A model generated the notes under the pieces. The model had not been told where the DNA came from. It ran no database searches and was given only the letters and a program-made list of their open reading frames with translations. Positions 1 through 8,300 of a DNA stretch of 28,376 nucleotides are shown in pieces. The first letter of the stretch is position 1. The number at the start of each line of letters is the position of its first letter. Source of the stretch: Prevotellaceae bacterium UBA3627 (lineage in GTDB: Bacteria; Bacteroidota; Bacteroidia; Bacteroidales; Bacteroidaceae); the NCBI GenBank assembly GCA_002373375.1, contig DFLE01000062.1, positions 4,171 to 32,546 of the forward strand. The letters are read 5' to 3'. Position numbers and translations under genes: made by a program.

Positions 1-1307
1 TGCTTATCTACGAGCGTATCAAGGAGGAGATGAAGAGCGGACTCGGTATCAAGCAGGCACTGCAGAAGGGTTATGAGAACGCATTCTCAGCCATCTTCGA
101 CTCTAACCTCACGTCTATCATCACAGGTGTAATCCTGTATGTCTTCGGTACAGGTCCTATCCGCGGCTTCGCCACAACATGGATTATCGGTATCATCTGC
201 TCATTCTTCACAGCAGTGTTCCTCACACGCCTGGTTTACGAGAACCGCTTCGCTAAGGACAAGTGGCTGAAAGAGACCTTCACCACACGTTTCTCAAAGA
301 ACCTCCTGCAGAACACCGACATCAAGTTCATGTCACTCTACAAGAAGACCTTCACCGTGGTAGGCATAGCAATAGTAGTATTCATCGCCAGCTTCGTGGT
401 ACGCGGACTCTCACAGTCTATCGACTTCACCGGCGGCCGTAACTACGTGGTAGCATTCGACAAGGCAGTTCAGCCTGAGGAGGTGCGTGGTACAGTGGCT
501 AAGGCATTCGATGGCTTCAACACATCAGTTATCGCACTGGGTACCGACAACAAGACCGTACGTATCTCTACCAACTACAAGATAGAGTCTAACGACCCAA
601 CCGTCGATGACGAGGCAGAGACAATCCTCTACAACGCACTGAAGAAGGAGGGCGTGGTAAACCAGAAGGATGTCAACGCATTCAAGAACCCTGACGTTCG
701 TGAGGGCGGTTCAATCATCAGCTCACAGAAGGTAGGTCCTTCAGTGGCTAAGGACATCACCTACGGCGCTATCATCAGCGTGCTCCTTGCCCTCATCGCC
801 ATCTTCATCTACATCATGGTGCGCTTCCGCAACGTAGCCTTCTCAGTAGGCTCTACCTGCGCACTGGCAGTAGATACCATAGTAGTGCTCGGCATCTACT
901 CACTCTGCTGGGGCTGGATGCCATTCTCACTCGAGATAGACCAGACCTTCATCGGTGCCATCCTGACCGTGATAGGTTACTCTATCAACGATAAGGTGGT
1001 TGTCTTCGACCGTATCCGTGAGAACCTCAAGATACATCCGAAGTGGGACACACAGACTACCTTCAACACATCAATCAACCAGACCCTGGCGCGTACCGTC
1101 AACACCTCTGTATCAACATTGATTGTGCTGCTGTGTATCTTCTTCCTCGGCGGTGACTCCATCCGCTCATTCTCATTCGCAATGATACTGGGCGTGGTAT
1201 TCGGCACCCTGTCATCAATCTTCATCGCCGCCCCGGTAGCTTACCTCACTCACGGCAAGAAGATAGAGAACCGACTCGCAGAGGAGAACGCTGCGGAATC
1301 GAAATAA
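1..1307 (+). CDS. secDF: Protein translocase SecDF, 3' part (partial)
   Basis: The gene is cut by the window start: its frame is open from base 3, ahead of the first internal ATG at 30. SecD and SecF are inner-membrane partners of SecYEG that use the proton gradient to help pull proteins across the membrane. The first ~100 residues are the end of SecD, with its last membrane segments and the LIYERIKEE motif. A SecF part follows: a first membrane helix near residues 108-130 (counted from the ATG at 30), the SecF signature DFTGGRNYVV, a periplasmic segment to about residue 240, then five hydrophobic segments with the VVVFDRIREN motif. SecD and SecF as one chain is usual in Bacteroidota. The C-terminus is intact, ending in a charged tail. 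The stop codon lies inside the first unit of the repeat that follows. Family is certain; only the N-terminal half is missing. Confidence 0.97.
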   Translation, partial: LIYERIKEEMKSGLGIKQALQKGYENAFSAIFDSNLTSIITGVILYVFGTGPIRGFATTWIIGIICSFFTAVFLTRLVYENRFAKDKWLKETFTTRFSKNLLQNTDIKFMSLYKKTFTVVGIAIVVFIASFVVRGLSQSIDFTGGRNYVVAFDKAVQPEEVRGTVAKAFDGFNTSVIALGTDNKTVRISTNYKIESNDPTVDDEAETILYNALKKEGVVNQKDVNAFKNPDVREGGSIISSQKVGPSVAKDITYGAIISVLLALIAIFIYIMVRFRNVAFSVGSTCALAVDTIVVLGIYSLCWGWMPFSLEIDQTFIGAILTVIGYSINDKVVVFDRIRENLKIHPKWDTQTTFNTSINQTLARTVNTSVSTLIVLLCIFFLGGDSIRSFSFAMILGVVFGTLSSIFIAAPVAYLTHGKKIENRLAEENAAESK

Positions 1308-1479
1308 CGAAATGACGTTATAAAGAAATAACGAACCATCGTAATAACGTAATAACGATATAACGTAATAACGACCCCCCTCGTAATAACGTTATATCGT
1401 TATTTCGTAATATCGAGATTAATAATTTCTCGTTATAACGAAATATCGTAATAACGTCATAACGAAATATTGAAATAAC
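1304..1479. repeat. ATAACG-type short tandem repeat array
   Basis: The spacer behind secDF consists almost wholly of degenerate 8-10 bp units such as cgtaataacg and cgaaataacg, in both orientations (cgttatatcgttatttcg near 1389). The first unit overlaps the secDF stop codon. The 17 bases at 1463-1479 (cgaaatattgaaataac) recur exactly at 27309-27325, also just before a start codon. A reverse-strand open frame here is only a by-product of the repeat. No promoter is visible. Function unknown. Confidence 0.75.
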
Positions 1480-1499
1480 CCCTAAAAAATGAAACACCA

Positions 1500-1814
1500 A
1501 TGGAAATAAAGCGCTTCGGCTACTATTGGCTTGACACATGGGTTCTCGCCAACGTCATCCAGCTTGCCACGCAGGACTTCTGCCACAAGTTCCTTAACCG
1601 AAGCAACGATCCATGCGGCAGACAGTATGACCAGATGACGCAGGCAGCGCGCTCAGCCCCGGCAAACATAGCAGAGGGCAACTCAAGACACTCCACCTCA
1701 AAGGAGACAGAGATGCGACTCACCGACGTTGCCAGAGCCACACTCGCCGAACTGTCAAACGATTTTTTGCAGCATGTATCGGCATCGAGTACAAGAGTTC
1801 CATTGATACCCTAA
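1500..1814 (+). pseudogene. Four-helix-bundle (S23/IVP-like) protein, probably truncated
   Basis: Residues 1-89 match the four-helix-bundle protein family related to the 23S-rRNA intervening-sequence protein. The recognisable block is GRQYDQMTQAARSAPANIAE (residues 41-60) followed by SRHSTSKETEMRLTDVARA, with a WVLANVIQLATQDFCHKF helix before it. Bacteroidales members I know are clearly longer and continue past the AELSND helix. Here the frame leaves family-like sequence after NDFLQH and stops about 14 residues later. A neighbouring frame at 1758-1815 reads RFFAACIGIEYKSSIDTLN before its own stop, so a frameshift or fusion at the run of six T near 1765 is likely. The role of the family is unknown. 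The ATG at 1500 is preceded by repeat DNA with no clear ribosome binding site. It may be a decayed gene or a short functional version. Confidence 0.6.
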
Positions 1815-1826
1815 ATTAGAAAGAAT

Positions 1827-2138
1827 ATGACACCAAGAGTTTTTATTGCCCCGATGTTTGCCGCAATGTTCTTTATCTTCGCATACATCGTTGTGAAGGG
1901 GAGAGGCGACAAGTTTATTGCCGGCTATAATACCGCAAGTAAAGAAGAAAAGGCACAGGTAAATGTTAAGCGCGCGCGCATATTGTTGGCTCTCCTGAGT
2001 GTGCTTTCAGGAACCATTTGCTGCATCATGCCGCTATTGGCAGATAACAATGGTGCGATAACAGGAGCAATGGTGGTATTACTAAGTTTCGGTTTGGCGT
2101 TTATAGTGTTGGCTAACACATGGGCAAAAAAGAAATGA
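1827..2138 (+). CDS. DUF3784 family membrane protein
   Basis: A 103-residue inner-membrane protein with three hydrophobic segments (about residues 5-24, 50-70 and 77-97). After the first segment comes the conserved cytoplasmic motif of the family, FIAGYNTASKEEKAQVN (residues 31-47), and the chain ends in a lysine-rich tail. DUF3784 proteins are small, of unknown function, and common in Firmicutes and Bacteroidales. The start at 1827 gives a normal family N-terminus and lies 12 bases after the stop of the preceding truncated gene. The stop TGA overlaps the ATG of the mnmE relic (ATGA), which suggests the ancestral locus was a DUF3784-mnmE operon. Confidence 0.8.
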   Translation: MTPRVFIAPMFAAMFFIFAYIVVKGRGDKFIAGYNTASKEEKAQVNVKRARILLALLSVLSGTICCIMPLLADNNGAITGAMVVLLSFGLAFIVLANTWAKKK

Positions 2139-2212
2139 TCAAAAATGAGACTATCTGTGCCCTCGCCACAACGACAGGCGGGGCTCTTGGCATCAAAGTA
2201 GTCATGCTTTGA
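2135..2212 (+). pseudogene. 5' relic of tRNA modification GTPase gene mnmE
   Basis: A 25-codon open frame begins at the ATG that overlaps the DUF3784 stop codon. Its first residues read MIKNETICALATTTGGALGI, which matches the conserved N-terminus of MnmE/TrmE (consensus like TICALAT..GGALGIIRISG). The similarity ends right after GGALGI; the next codons read KVVML and a stop. The remaining roughly 430 codons of a normal MnmE are absent downstream. This is best read as the left remnant of mnmE left by a deletion or rearrangement with a breakpoint near 2195. An intact mnmE would be expected elsewhere in the genome. The assignment rests on one short but characteristic motif. Confidence 0.65.
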
Positions 2213-2298
2213 CTAAGAATAATTTACTTGCATAACCAACCCTTGGGCAATAAAACGGGGTGAGGGGCGTTATTCTAAAAAGGCAGATGTTATAAGAT

Positions 2299-2730
2299 AT
2301 GATGAATGGCAAAAGACTGAGATATAGTTTCATGACATACCTGCTGACGGCGGTGGTGCTGTCGGTGCTCTCTGGCATGCTCTGTGGTGTCAGGGCGCAA
2401 GGCTGCGTGAACTATGGCGGCGAGAGGAGTGAGGAGCGCCTTGACAACCGCGACGCTCTGTGCCACGGCATCATGGAGGAGCATCGCCGCACGGTGGCAA
2501 ACTCTGTATTCAGACCTGTATCACAGTCGCGCGTGGCATCGCCGAGACAGGTGAAGCTGACGCCTACGCACGGGGGGAAGCCACATTCTCCCCATAGTGG
2601 AAACAAATCGTATAACCCTGTTTACCATGCCTGCATACTCATGGCTGACCGCACCCTGGCGATGCGGACGGTGGGTGTGTCGTCTCCACGCTTGTACTAC
2701 GTCATAGCGTTGAGGCGCCTTCTTTGTTAG
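2299..2730 (+). CDS. Secreted protein of unknown function
   Basis: A 143-residue protein with a clear signal peptide: charged start, hydrophobic stretch YLLTAVVLSVLSGMLCGV (residues 14-31), and a likely cleavage after VRA before QGCVNYGG. The mature part is basic and polar, with Cys residues near the start, in the middle and at the very end (ALRRLLC). I do not recognise a domain. The C-terminal stretch SPRLYYVIALRRLLC is followed within 30 bases by a pair of overlapping hairpins, the second of terminator type. The start at 2299 gives the best signal peptide; an in-frame ATG one codon later is equally possible. The gene stands alone between the mnmE relic and a MITE-like element. Confidence 0.55.
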   Translation: MMNGKRLRYSFMTYLLTAVVLSVLSGMLCGVRAQGCVNYGGERSEERLDNRDALCHGIMEEHRRTVANSVFRPVSQSRVASPRQVKLTPTHGGKPHSPHSGNKSYNPVYHACILMADRTLAMRTVGVSSPRLYYVIALRRLLC

Positions 2731-2757
2731 TCACATTATTATAATATAGCAGTCTTA

Positions 2758-2826
2758 CTGCGGAGACACACACTTTAACTCTACTTTGCAAACTCAACGT
2801 GTCTCCGCAGGTGGGCTGCGTTTTTT
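2758..2826 (+). terminator. Overlapping long hairpin and intrinsic terminator
   Basis: The bases ctgcggagacac (2758-2769) pair perfectly with gtgtctccgcag (2799-2810), enclosing 29 bases. The right arm also provides the 5' side of a second, shorter hairpin: cgcag (2806-2810), loop gtggg, ctgcg (2816-2820), followed by six T (2821-2826). The two structures share bases 2806-2810 and so cannot form together. The short one has the form of an intrinsic terminator for the gene ending at 2730. The long one would act as an anti-terminator. Confidence 0.6.
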
Positions 2827-2854
2827 GTTTATCGTAGATAGAGGGAGGTTTTTA

Positions 2855-3046
2855 GGTGGGTTCTATAAATTAGCTTTGACAGATTTTCGGATTTATTTCG
2901 AGGGCAAAATGTTAGCTGATAAGGGAGCATAGCGGGCTATGTGACCGAAGATGCTGACAGTTTGCACCGAAAGAAAACGAAAAGATGGCAAAACGTCAAT
3001 CCACACTTTAAGTATAACATTACGGTGGTAATTTATAGAACCCACC
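2855..3046. mobile_element. MITE-like element, 192 bp, perfect inverted ends and TTTA duplication
   Basis: The ends ggtgggttctataaatta (2855-2872) and taatttatagaacccacc (3029-3046) are exact inverted copies over 18 bp. Both ends are flanked by the direct repeat ttta (2851-2854 and 3047-3050), as expected for a 4-bp target-site duplication. The interior has no convincing open frame, so it would depend on a transposase encoded elsewhere. The element sits between a terminator and the gene at 3081, and its right end may supply part of that gene's upstream region. The insertion-sequence family was not identified. Confidence 0.75.
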
Positions 3047-3080
3047 TTTAGTAATAATCAAACAAAGACATTTGACAAAG

Positions 3081-3482
3081 ATGGCAAATATAAAGAATAT
3101 GCGGATGTGGGACACCATCCGTAAGGATAACCGTATAGTGACAAAATCATCATGGTTAGGACTGCGCACCACAGCGTTCTATGCACCCACGCATAGCGTG
3201 ATAGAGGCAAGAAAGATAGAGTACACACCCGGCGACGGTGAGCGTCTGCTGCACATACTCACCAGCCAGCGTGACGTTATGCTGCAGTCACTGAGCAAGT
3301 TCAGCGCACAGCCAACGGTAAACGGCAACTACATGCTTGAGCTGTGCCGCTCGCGCGACGGTTCCTTTGCCGCCATCCAGCTGTTGCAGTTCAAGCAGAT
3401 GATATACGAACCCGTTACCGCCCTCTTCATCCTCGACGGTATAGAGGCAGAGGCTGTCGCCAACATCGCTGCGCAGGGATGA
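3081..3482 (+). CDS. Conserved-looking protein of unknown function (133 aa)
   Basis: The chain begins MANIKNMRMWDTIRKDNRIV and has no signal peptide or membrane segment, so it is probably cytoplasmic. I chose the ATG at 3081; the frame is open to a TTG at 3072, but a TTG start is less likely. The sequence looks like a compact alpha/beta protein: a variable N-terminus, the stretch FYAPTHSVIEARKIEYTPGDGERLLHILTSQRDVMLQSL (about residues 34-72 in the full frame), then a strand-rich C-terminal part with LQFKQMIYEPVTALFILDG. I recall similar uncharacterised Prevotella proteins but can name no function. It lies directly after the MITE-like element and is followed by a strong hairpin. Confidence 0.65.
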   Translation: MANIKNMRMWDTIRKDNRIVTKSSWLGLRTTAFYAPTHSVIEARKIEYTPGDGERLLHILTSQRDVMLQSLSKFSAQPTVNGNYMLELCRSRDGSFAAIQLLQFKQMIYEPVTALFILDGIEAEAVANIAAQG

Positions 3483-3525
3483 CAACGCCATACATCTGAA
3501 ATGGCTCGCAAAGGCATCTATATAT

Positions 3526-3568
3526 AAATTAAGGTGTGAATCCAAATAATGGGTTCACACCTTAATTT
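3526..3568. terminator. Long perfect hairpin, probably a bidirectional terminator
   Basis: The 15 bases aaattaaggtgtgaa (3526-3540) pair exactly with ttcacaccttaattt (3554-3568). The stem continues inward through a T-G wobble pair and C-G pairs. The A-rich left flank and T-rich right flank would allow termination in either direction. It lies about 45 bases after the stop codon at 3482. Confidence 0.7.
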
Positions 3569-3620
3569 ATTATAAAAAACTGGAATTATACAAATAATTC
3601 TTTTTCAACAAACTACCAAC

Positions 3621-3770
3621 GATTTTTGTCCAAATGTGGGTAAAAAGTAGAGATTTGGATGAAAATAAAGTGATTTTTGTCCAAATGTGGGTAAAAAGTG
3701 GAGATTTGGATGAAAATAAAGCGATTTTTGTCCAAATATGGGTAAAAAGTAGAGATTTGGACAAAAATAC
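3621..3770. repeat. 51-bp tandem repeat, about three copies, each a potential hairpin
   Basis: Copies start at 3621, 3672 and 3723 (gatttttgtccaaat...), giving a period of exactly 51 bp. Each copy is an imperfect palindrome: atttttgtccaaat at the left pairs with atttgga..aaaat at the right. The third copy has the perfect right arm atttggacaaaaat. All three reverse-strand frames are open across the array and give FGQKSLYFHPNLYF-type repeats, which I take as a composition effect, not coding. The rest of the 3569-3978 gap holds a short direct repeat of the type attctttgcaa (near 3790 and 3845) and the promoter of the next gene. Confidence 0.8.
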
Positions 3771-3919
3771 CACAAGGTGAGAAGCCTTTGAAGGATTCTT
3801 TGCAAAGCAAAGCGTCGCAAGCGCCGAGCGGAAGAATTGAAGAATTCTTTGCAAGACCTCCACGAAGTGCCTGAGCACCTTTCAAAAAACAAGTTGGAAT
3901 AATATTTTCAGTTGAAAGT

Positions 3920-3949
3920 TTTGGTATTCAAGAAATAATTGTAACTTTG
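3920..3949 (+). promoter_or_regulatory. Bacteroidota-type promoter for the gene at 3979
   Basis: TTTG (3920-3923) and TAACTTTG (3942-3949) are separated by 18 bp, close to the -33 TTTG / -7 TAnnTTTG consensus of the Bacteroidota primary sigma factor. The expected start of transcription is a few bases later, leaving a leader of about 25 bases. Confidence 0.65.
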
Positions 3950-3978
3950 TAACATTCTAACTAAAACAATAAATTGAT

Positions 3979-4584
3979 ATGAAACGTATTTTTATGGCAG
4001 TGGTGCTTGTCTGCTTCGCACTGGCAATATCTGCACAGATTAAGGTAAACTATCAGGGGGCAAAGCCTAATGTAACTGACCTTGCATGGGCACTGGTAAC
4101 ATACACCTCTGAGGATAGTGATGGCGAGAATGAGGCTATCAACGTCATGAGAGGCGCTTTGTCAAGGTATCGTAAGGGTGTGGCGCAGCCTGCAGGCGAG
4201 ACACTTATCGTTGACCAGGCTAACGGCTATATACGCTATGAGAGAAAAGACGGCGACCACCTGCAGGTTAACGAGATGTGCTACTGGAACGAGGCAGACA
4301 AGAAGCACAAGCTCTTCGCACATAACGTGGCATGCTATAGTAACGGCAAGAGTGACCCGGGACAGTATGACGGCATCACCTTCTATCGCTATACCAATGC
4401 CACGAAGAGGTTAGACCTCTATTACGGCGACCTGTTCTATAACTTGTATGCCTCAGACGTTGACGCATGGAACACCTTCTCTCTGCCGCGCACAGGTAAG
4501 GACATCGTGGTAACCACATGGTACCAGGACGGACGCAAGAAGCAGAAGACGGCGAAATGGAACGGCACATGCTTTGACATGTAA
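3979..4584 (+). CDS. Secreted protein of unknown function (201 aa)
   Basis: Residues 1-19 (MKRIFMAVVLVCFALAISA) form a typical signal peptide with cleavage before QIKVNYQ. The mature protein is rich in aromatic and charged residues and alternates in a beta-strand pattern, for example GYIRYERKDGDHLQVNEMCYW and TFYRYTNATKRLDLYYGDLFYNLYASD. It ends TAKWNGTCFDM. No known domain is recognised. It has its own promoter just upstream and no co-transcribed neighbour. The start is clear because the signal peptide begins at this ATG. A periplasmic or outer-membrane-associated location is inferred from the signal peptide only. Confidence 0.75.
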   Translation: MKRIFMAVVLVCFALAISAQIKVNYQGAKPNVTDLAWALVTYTSEDSDGENEAINVMRGALSRYRKGVAQPAGETLIVDQANGYIRYERKDGDHLQVNEMCYWNEADKKHKLFAHNVACYSNGKSDPGQYDGITFYRYTNATKRLDLYYGDLFYNLYASDVDAWNTFSLPRTGKDIVVTTWYQDGRKKQKTAKWNGTCFDM

Positions 4585-4600
4585 GGTGGGTTCCAAATTC

Positions 4601-4688
4601 AGAAAGCTATCATTTCACCATGTGAAGTGATAGCTTTTACGTTGAGAAAGCATAGCTTTCACGAGGTAAAAGCATAGCTTTTGCGACA
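4601..4688. repeat. AAAGCTAT palindromic repeat cluster, copy A
   Basis: Four related units of about 17 bp occur in alternating orientation: aaagctatcatttcac (from 4603), gtgaagtgatagctttta, gaaagcatagctttcac and taaaagcatagctttt. Units 1 and 2 are inverted copies of each other and form a hairpin. The same units recur at 16991-17050 and 23239-23345. All three clusters lie just downstream of a stop codon, so a role in mRNA 3' ends is possible. Confidence 0.75.
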
Positions 4689-4790
4689 GAAAAGAAAGGC
4701 GTGGGGGCGGTTTGTCGCGATATGGGGTGATTGTCGCAAGTAACGGAGCAAGAAAAGCGGTGAAAATTATGGCAGGAGTGTTTTTCGCAG

Positions 4791-4798
4791 TATATTTG
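4791..4798 (+). promoter_or_regulatory. Possible promoter -7 element (TATATTTG)
   Basis: TATATTTG matches the -7 consensus TAnnTTTG and lies about 50 bases ahead of the small open frame at 4848 and its hairpin motif. No good TTG or TTTG box is seen at the right distance upstream, so this is a weak call. Confidence 0.35.
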
Positions 4799-4847
4799 CA
4801 TTAACAAAACTCAATCTTTTTTACCTTTTTACAAGCTAATTTGTTCC

Positions 4848-4940
4848 ATGAAAAACAACACATACCTCCGCATACCTGTGAAAGGCTCGCGGAGGTTCCT
4901 TTTGTGTGTTATGGAGGGAGTTATGTACACATTTCTGTAA
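4848..4940 (+). CDS. Possible small protein (30 aa) containing the PVKGSR motif
   Basis: A 30-codon frame starts MKNNTYLRIPVKGSRR and ends in a hydrophobic stretch (FLLCVMEGVMYTFL). Its central motif R-I-P-V-K-G-S-R uses nearly the same codons as R-L-P-V-K-G-S-R in a frame at 16077-16148. The shared DNA, tacctgtgaaaggctcgcgg (4873-4892), is also the loop and right arm of a hairpin: acctccgc (4864-4871) pairs with gcggaggt (4889-4896). It may therefore be a small protein, a structured RNA, or both. A -7 promoter element precedes it. No homologue can be named. Confidence 0.35.
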   Translation: MKNNTYLRIPVKGSRRFLLCVMEGVMYTFL

Positions 4941-5026
4941 TGACGCTGCTGCAGCAAAGTTTGAAACGCAGAGGGACTTTCTATGATGTTTAGTGGACAG
5001 TAGTATTTTTTTTCAGAAAAAATGTG

Positions 5027-5034
5027 TAACTTTG
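5027..5034 (+). promoter_or_regulatory. Promoter -7 element upstream of the GLUG protein gene
   Basis: TAACTTTG is a strong match to the -7 consensus, though the -33 region is T-rich without a clear TTG. If used, the mRNA would carry a leader of about 270 bases before the ATG at 5311. That leader contains the inverted element at 5144-5251. Confidence 0.5.
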
Positions 5035-5143
5035 CAGTTGTCAATCAAATTATTCAATGTAGGTATAACAGAAAAACCTCATCTTGAGAAAAGAAAAATT
5101 TTTATTATAATCAGACTCAACTTTCTGAAGTAGTCAAGTAGAC

Positions 5144-5251
5144 AGTAGTTAAGTAGTTAAGACAATACAGAATACCTCAGCATGAGCCTCGGTTCGTCAA
5201 TAAACAGCAAATAGCCAGGGTAATGTCTTAACTCCTTTACTTCTTTACTCC
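5144..5251. repeat. AGTTAAGACA-armed inverted element (GGAGTTA family)
   Basis: The left arm carries agtagtt units and ends in agttaagaca (5155-5164). The right arm begins tgtcttaact (5224-5233) and continues with actcctttacttctttactcc. The two 10-bp cores are exact inverted copies about 59 bases apart. The same pattern, (GGAGTTA)n-GACA...TGTC-(TAACTCC)n, recurs at 9524-9659 and in part at 18329, 25522 and 28338. No coding potential is seen. Confidence 0.55.
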
Positions 5252-5310
5252 TGAAGACTAAGAAGTTGAGTACAAGCGAAACTTAAATAATCAGATAAAT
5301 TAAGGTAAAG

Positions 5311-8300
5311 ATGATTACAAGACTGACCAGACATTTTTATCAACGGACAGCGATGATGCTGGCCGTGATGCTCATGACGATGACAGCGTGGGCGCAGACT
5401 GTATCGTTCCCTACAGAGAGCGGCGGCACGGGAACGGTGGACGACCCGTACAAGATTACGACCGCCGATGACCTCAACAAGTTAGCCGCCGACGTAAACA
5501 GCGGCACGCGCTACACCGACACGTACTTTAAGCTGATGAACGATGTCAGCTTCTCATGCTCCTCTGACTGGGACGACCTCACGAGCACTGAGAACAACTT
5601 CACGCCTATCGGAAACTCCACCTCCAATTCATTCAGGGGAACGTTCGATGGTAACGATAAGTCCATCAGCGGTATTCGTATCTACAAGGATACGAAGACT
5701 GCAGCCAGTCAGAATATAGGACTCTTCGGTGTCCTCAGGGGTACTGTCAAGAACCTCACACTTACGGATACCCGCATCGTAGCCTATGGCTTCACCGGCG
5801 GCATCGCTGCAGTTTGTAGCAGTAACAGTGTCATTGACCACTGTATCGTCACCAGCACCGTGGCAGTCTATTCTGTTCAGCCAAATGCCGACCGTTTAGG
5901 AGGCATTGCCGGCTATGCAAACAGCAAGACAGCCATCGTAAGCAACAACACCAGTTCAGCCACCGTAGCCATTAAGGATGGTCTCACCGGTTGCGAGGGG
6001 TACGGCGGCATATTGGGAGGAGCCGGCGCAGGGGCTACGGTAAGTAACAACCTCGCCATTGGTGCAAAGGTAAAAGACAGCAGTGGCAGGGCAGGTGCCA
6101 TCATGGGCTATAGCAACAATGACGCAAATCTTACCAACAACTACTACATCAACTGCACGGTGAACGGCACCGCCAATGCCCTCAATGTGGGATGCCATGC
6201 TGCCGACATCACCGACAACGCCGCAGCCGTCAGCATCCACACGTTGACGCTTACCAACGGTATCACCACCACCACCGCCCCTTCTGTAAATATCAGCGGC
6301 ACTGACTACTACGCCCATGGCACTGTACTCACCCTCGACAATGGTCAGTCTGCTGCTCCTGCGGGCTACACTTATCCCCTTATAGTAAACGGCACAAGCA
6401 TGATTATCGACGGCGATACTCTTGTCATGCCTGCCGCCGACACCACCATCGGACTTGACACCGACCTTACGCTCATACCATGGGCGGGCAGCGGTACGGA
6501 AACCGACCCATACATTATCAAATATACCTCGCAGCTTGACCAGCTGGCTGACAGCGTGAATAATGGCAATGCCTACAAGGACACCTACTTCCAGCTTGGC
6601 GCCGACCTGACATACGACCATACCACAAAGTGGGACGATGCAGCAAGCACCGAGAACAACTACACCCCCATAGGCTATTACATTAACTCTGTATGGAACC
6701 GCCCGTTCCGCGGTCACTTCGACGGCAAGGATCATACTATCAGCGGCATACGCATCTATGCAGGTGGCAGCAATACCGGGGTTGATGGCAACAAGGGCAT
6801 CTTCGGATGCATCAGCAAGAACGCCGTCGTGACGGGCATCACCCTTAACGATGCTCGTATCGTGGGCTATAGCAGGGTAGGCGGTATCGTGGGTTTTAAT
6901 GATGGCGAAACCAGTTATTATGGCAACACCATTTATTATGGCGAAACCATTTATGACAACGACACCATTTATAACAACTCTCCTCAGGGCGGCACCATCT
7001 CTTACTGCACCGTCACCGACAGCGTTGCCATCCATATCGTTCAGCCGAACTTCTCCTACGGTGGCATCGTGGGTTATAACAGCGGCACCGTCACCCACTG
7101 TGTCAGCAGCGTGCAGATGAGCGCAGCCGCCGGCATCACGCCTAAATACTGCGGTGGCATAGCAGGCAGTAACTACAATCAGACGATGATGACAAATCAG
7201 GCTGTAGCCACGTTGGAGGACAATCTCGTCGTCGGTGCCGTCATCCCCTATGCCGCCAGCAGTGGAGGCTACAAATTCTACGGTGCCATTGCGTCAGAAA
7301 TAGGCAGCACTACCCTCGGTCATGCCTCCTATGCCCGCAACTACTATTACGCTTGCACCGTGGCAGGCGTTGAGAATGCCACAGGGGTGGGCATAGCCCA
7401 GAATACCGGCAATACGTCGATAGTTACCGACATCACTAACAACGACGGAGCTGTGCCATGCTATTTACTAACACTCCCTGACGGCATCTCTGCCAAGCCT
7501 GTCATTACCCATAATGACAGGAATTTCTGTGGGCAAGGCACAACTATTACCCTTACAGGCACACCGCCTGTAGGCTATATCTATGATGAATATATTGTAA
7601 ATGATGAAGTCATCAGCGACTCGGTTTTCACCATGCCTGCTCAAAATACGACTGTTACTTCAGCCATAGTGCCTGTTTACCCTCTGATACTTGAGGATGG
7701 CATCACTGCCACACCTGCACCGGCAATCACTTTCGACGGTACACCTTACTATAAGGAGGGTACAACCATCATGCTGCCTGGACAACCCGATGCTGAAAAC
7801 GGAGACATAAAGCTTTACACTGTGAACGATTCTATCATCTATGGAGACAAGTTCGTGATGCCTGCAGTGAATGTGACCGTTGGCCTTGTAGCGCTTACCG
7901 ACTGGCAACGTGTATATGCCGGAACTGTGACCGACCCCTATAAGATATATACTACAGCTCAGCTCGACCTGCTGGCTCACCGTGTGAATAGCGGTGCTTA
8001 CAGTTATGAAGGAAAGTATTTCCTACTGATGAACGACCTCTGCTACGAGCACACCAGTGCATGGAATGACACTACAAGCACCGAGAACAACTACACCGCT
8101 ATAGGATGTTATTACTACGATGGCACTTATCACGATTATATGTTCTCCGGTCACTTCCTTGGCGATGGTCATACCATCAGCGGCATACGCATATATAAAA
8201 ACGGTGACTTTCATGGACTCTTCGGCGTACTTGGTAAAGGTGCTGAGGTGAGTGGCGTGACGCTGACAGACACCCGTATCAGTGCAGAAAATGATACTGG

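Noticed and set aside
3570..3892. Three overlapping reverse-strand frames with FGQKSLYFHPN-like repeats
   Set aside because: All three phases are open because of the tandem repeat; no phase looks more protein-like than the others.
5956..7098. 380-codon reverse-strand open frame
   Set aside because: It lies wholly inside the GLUG gene, mirrors its repeats and codon bias, and has no signal, domain or promoter.
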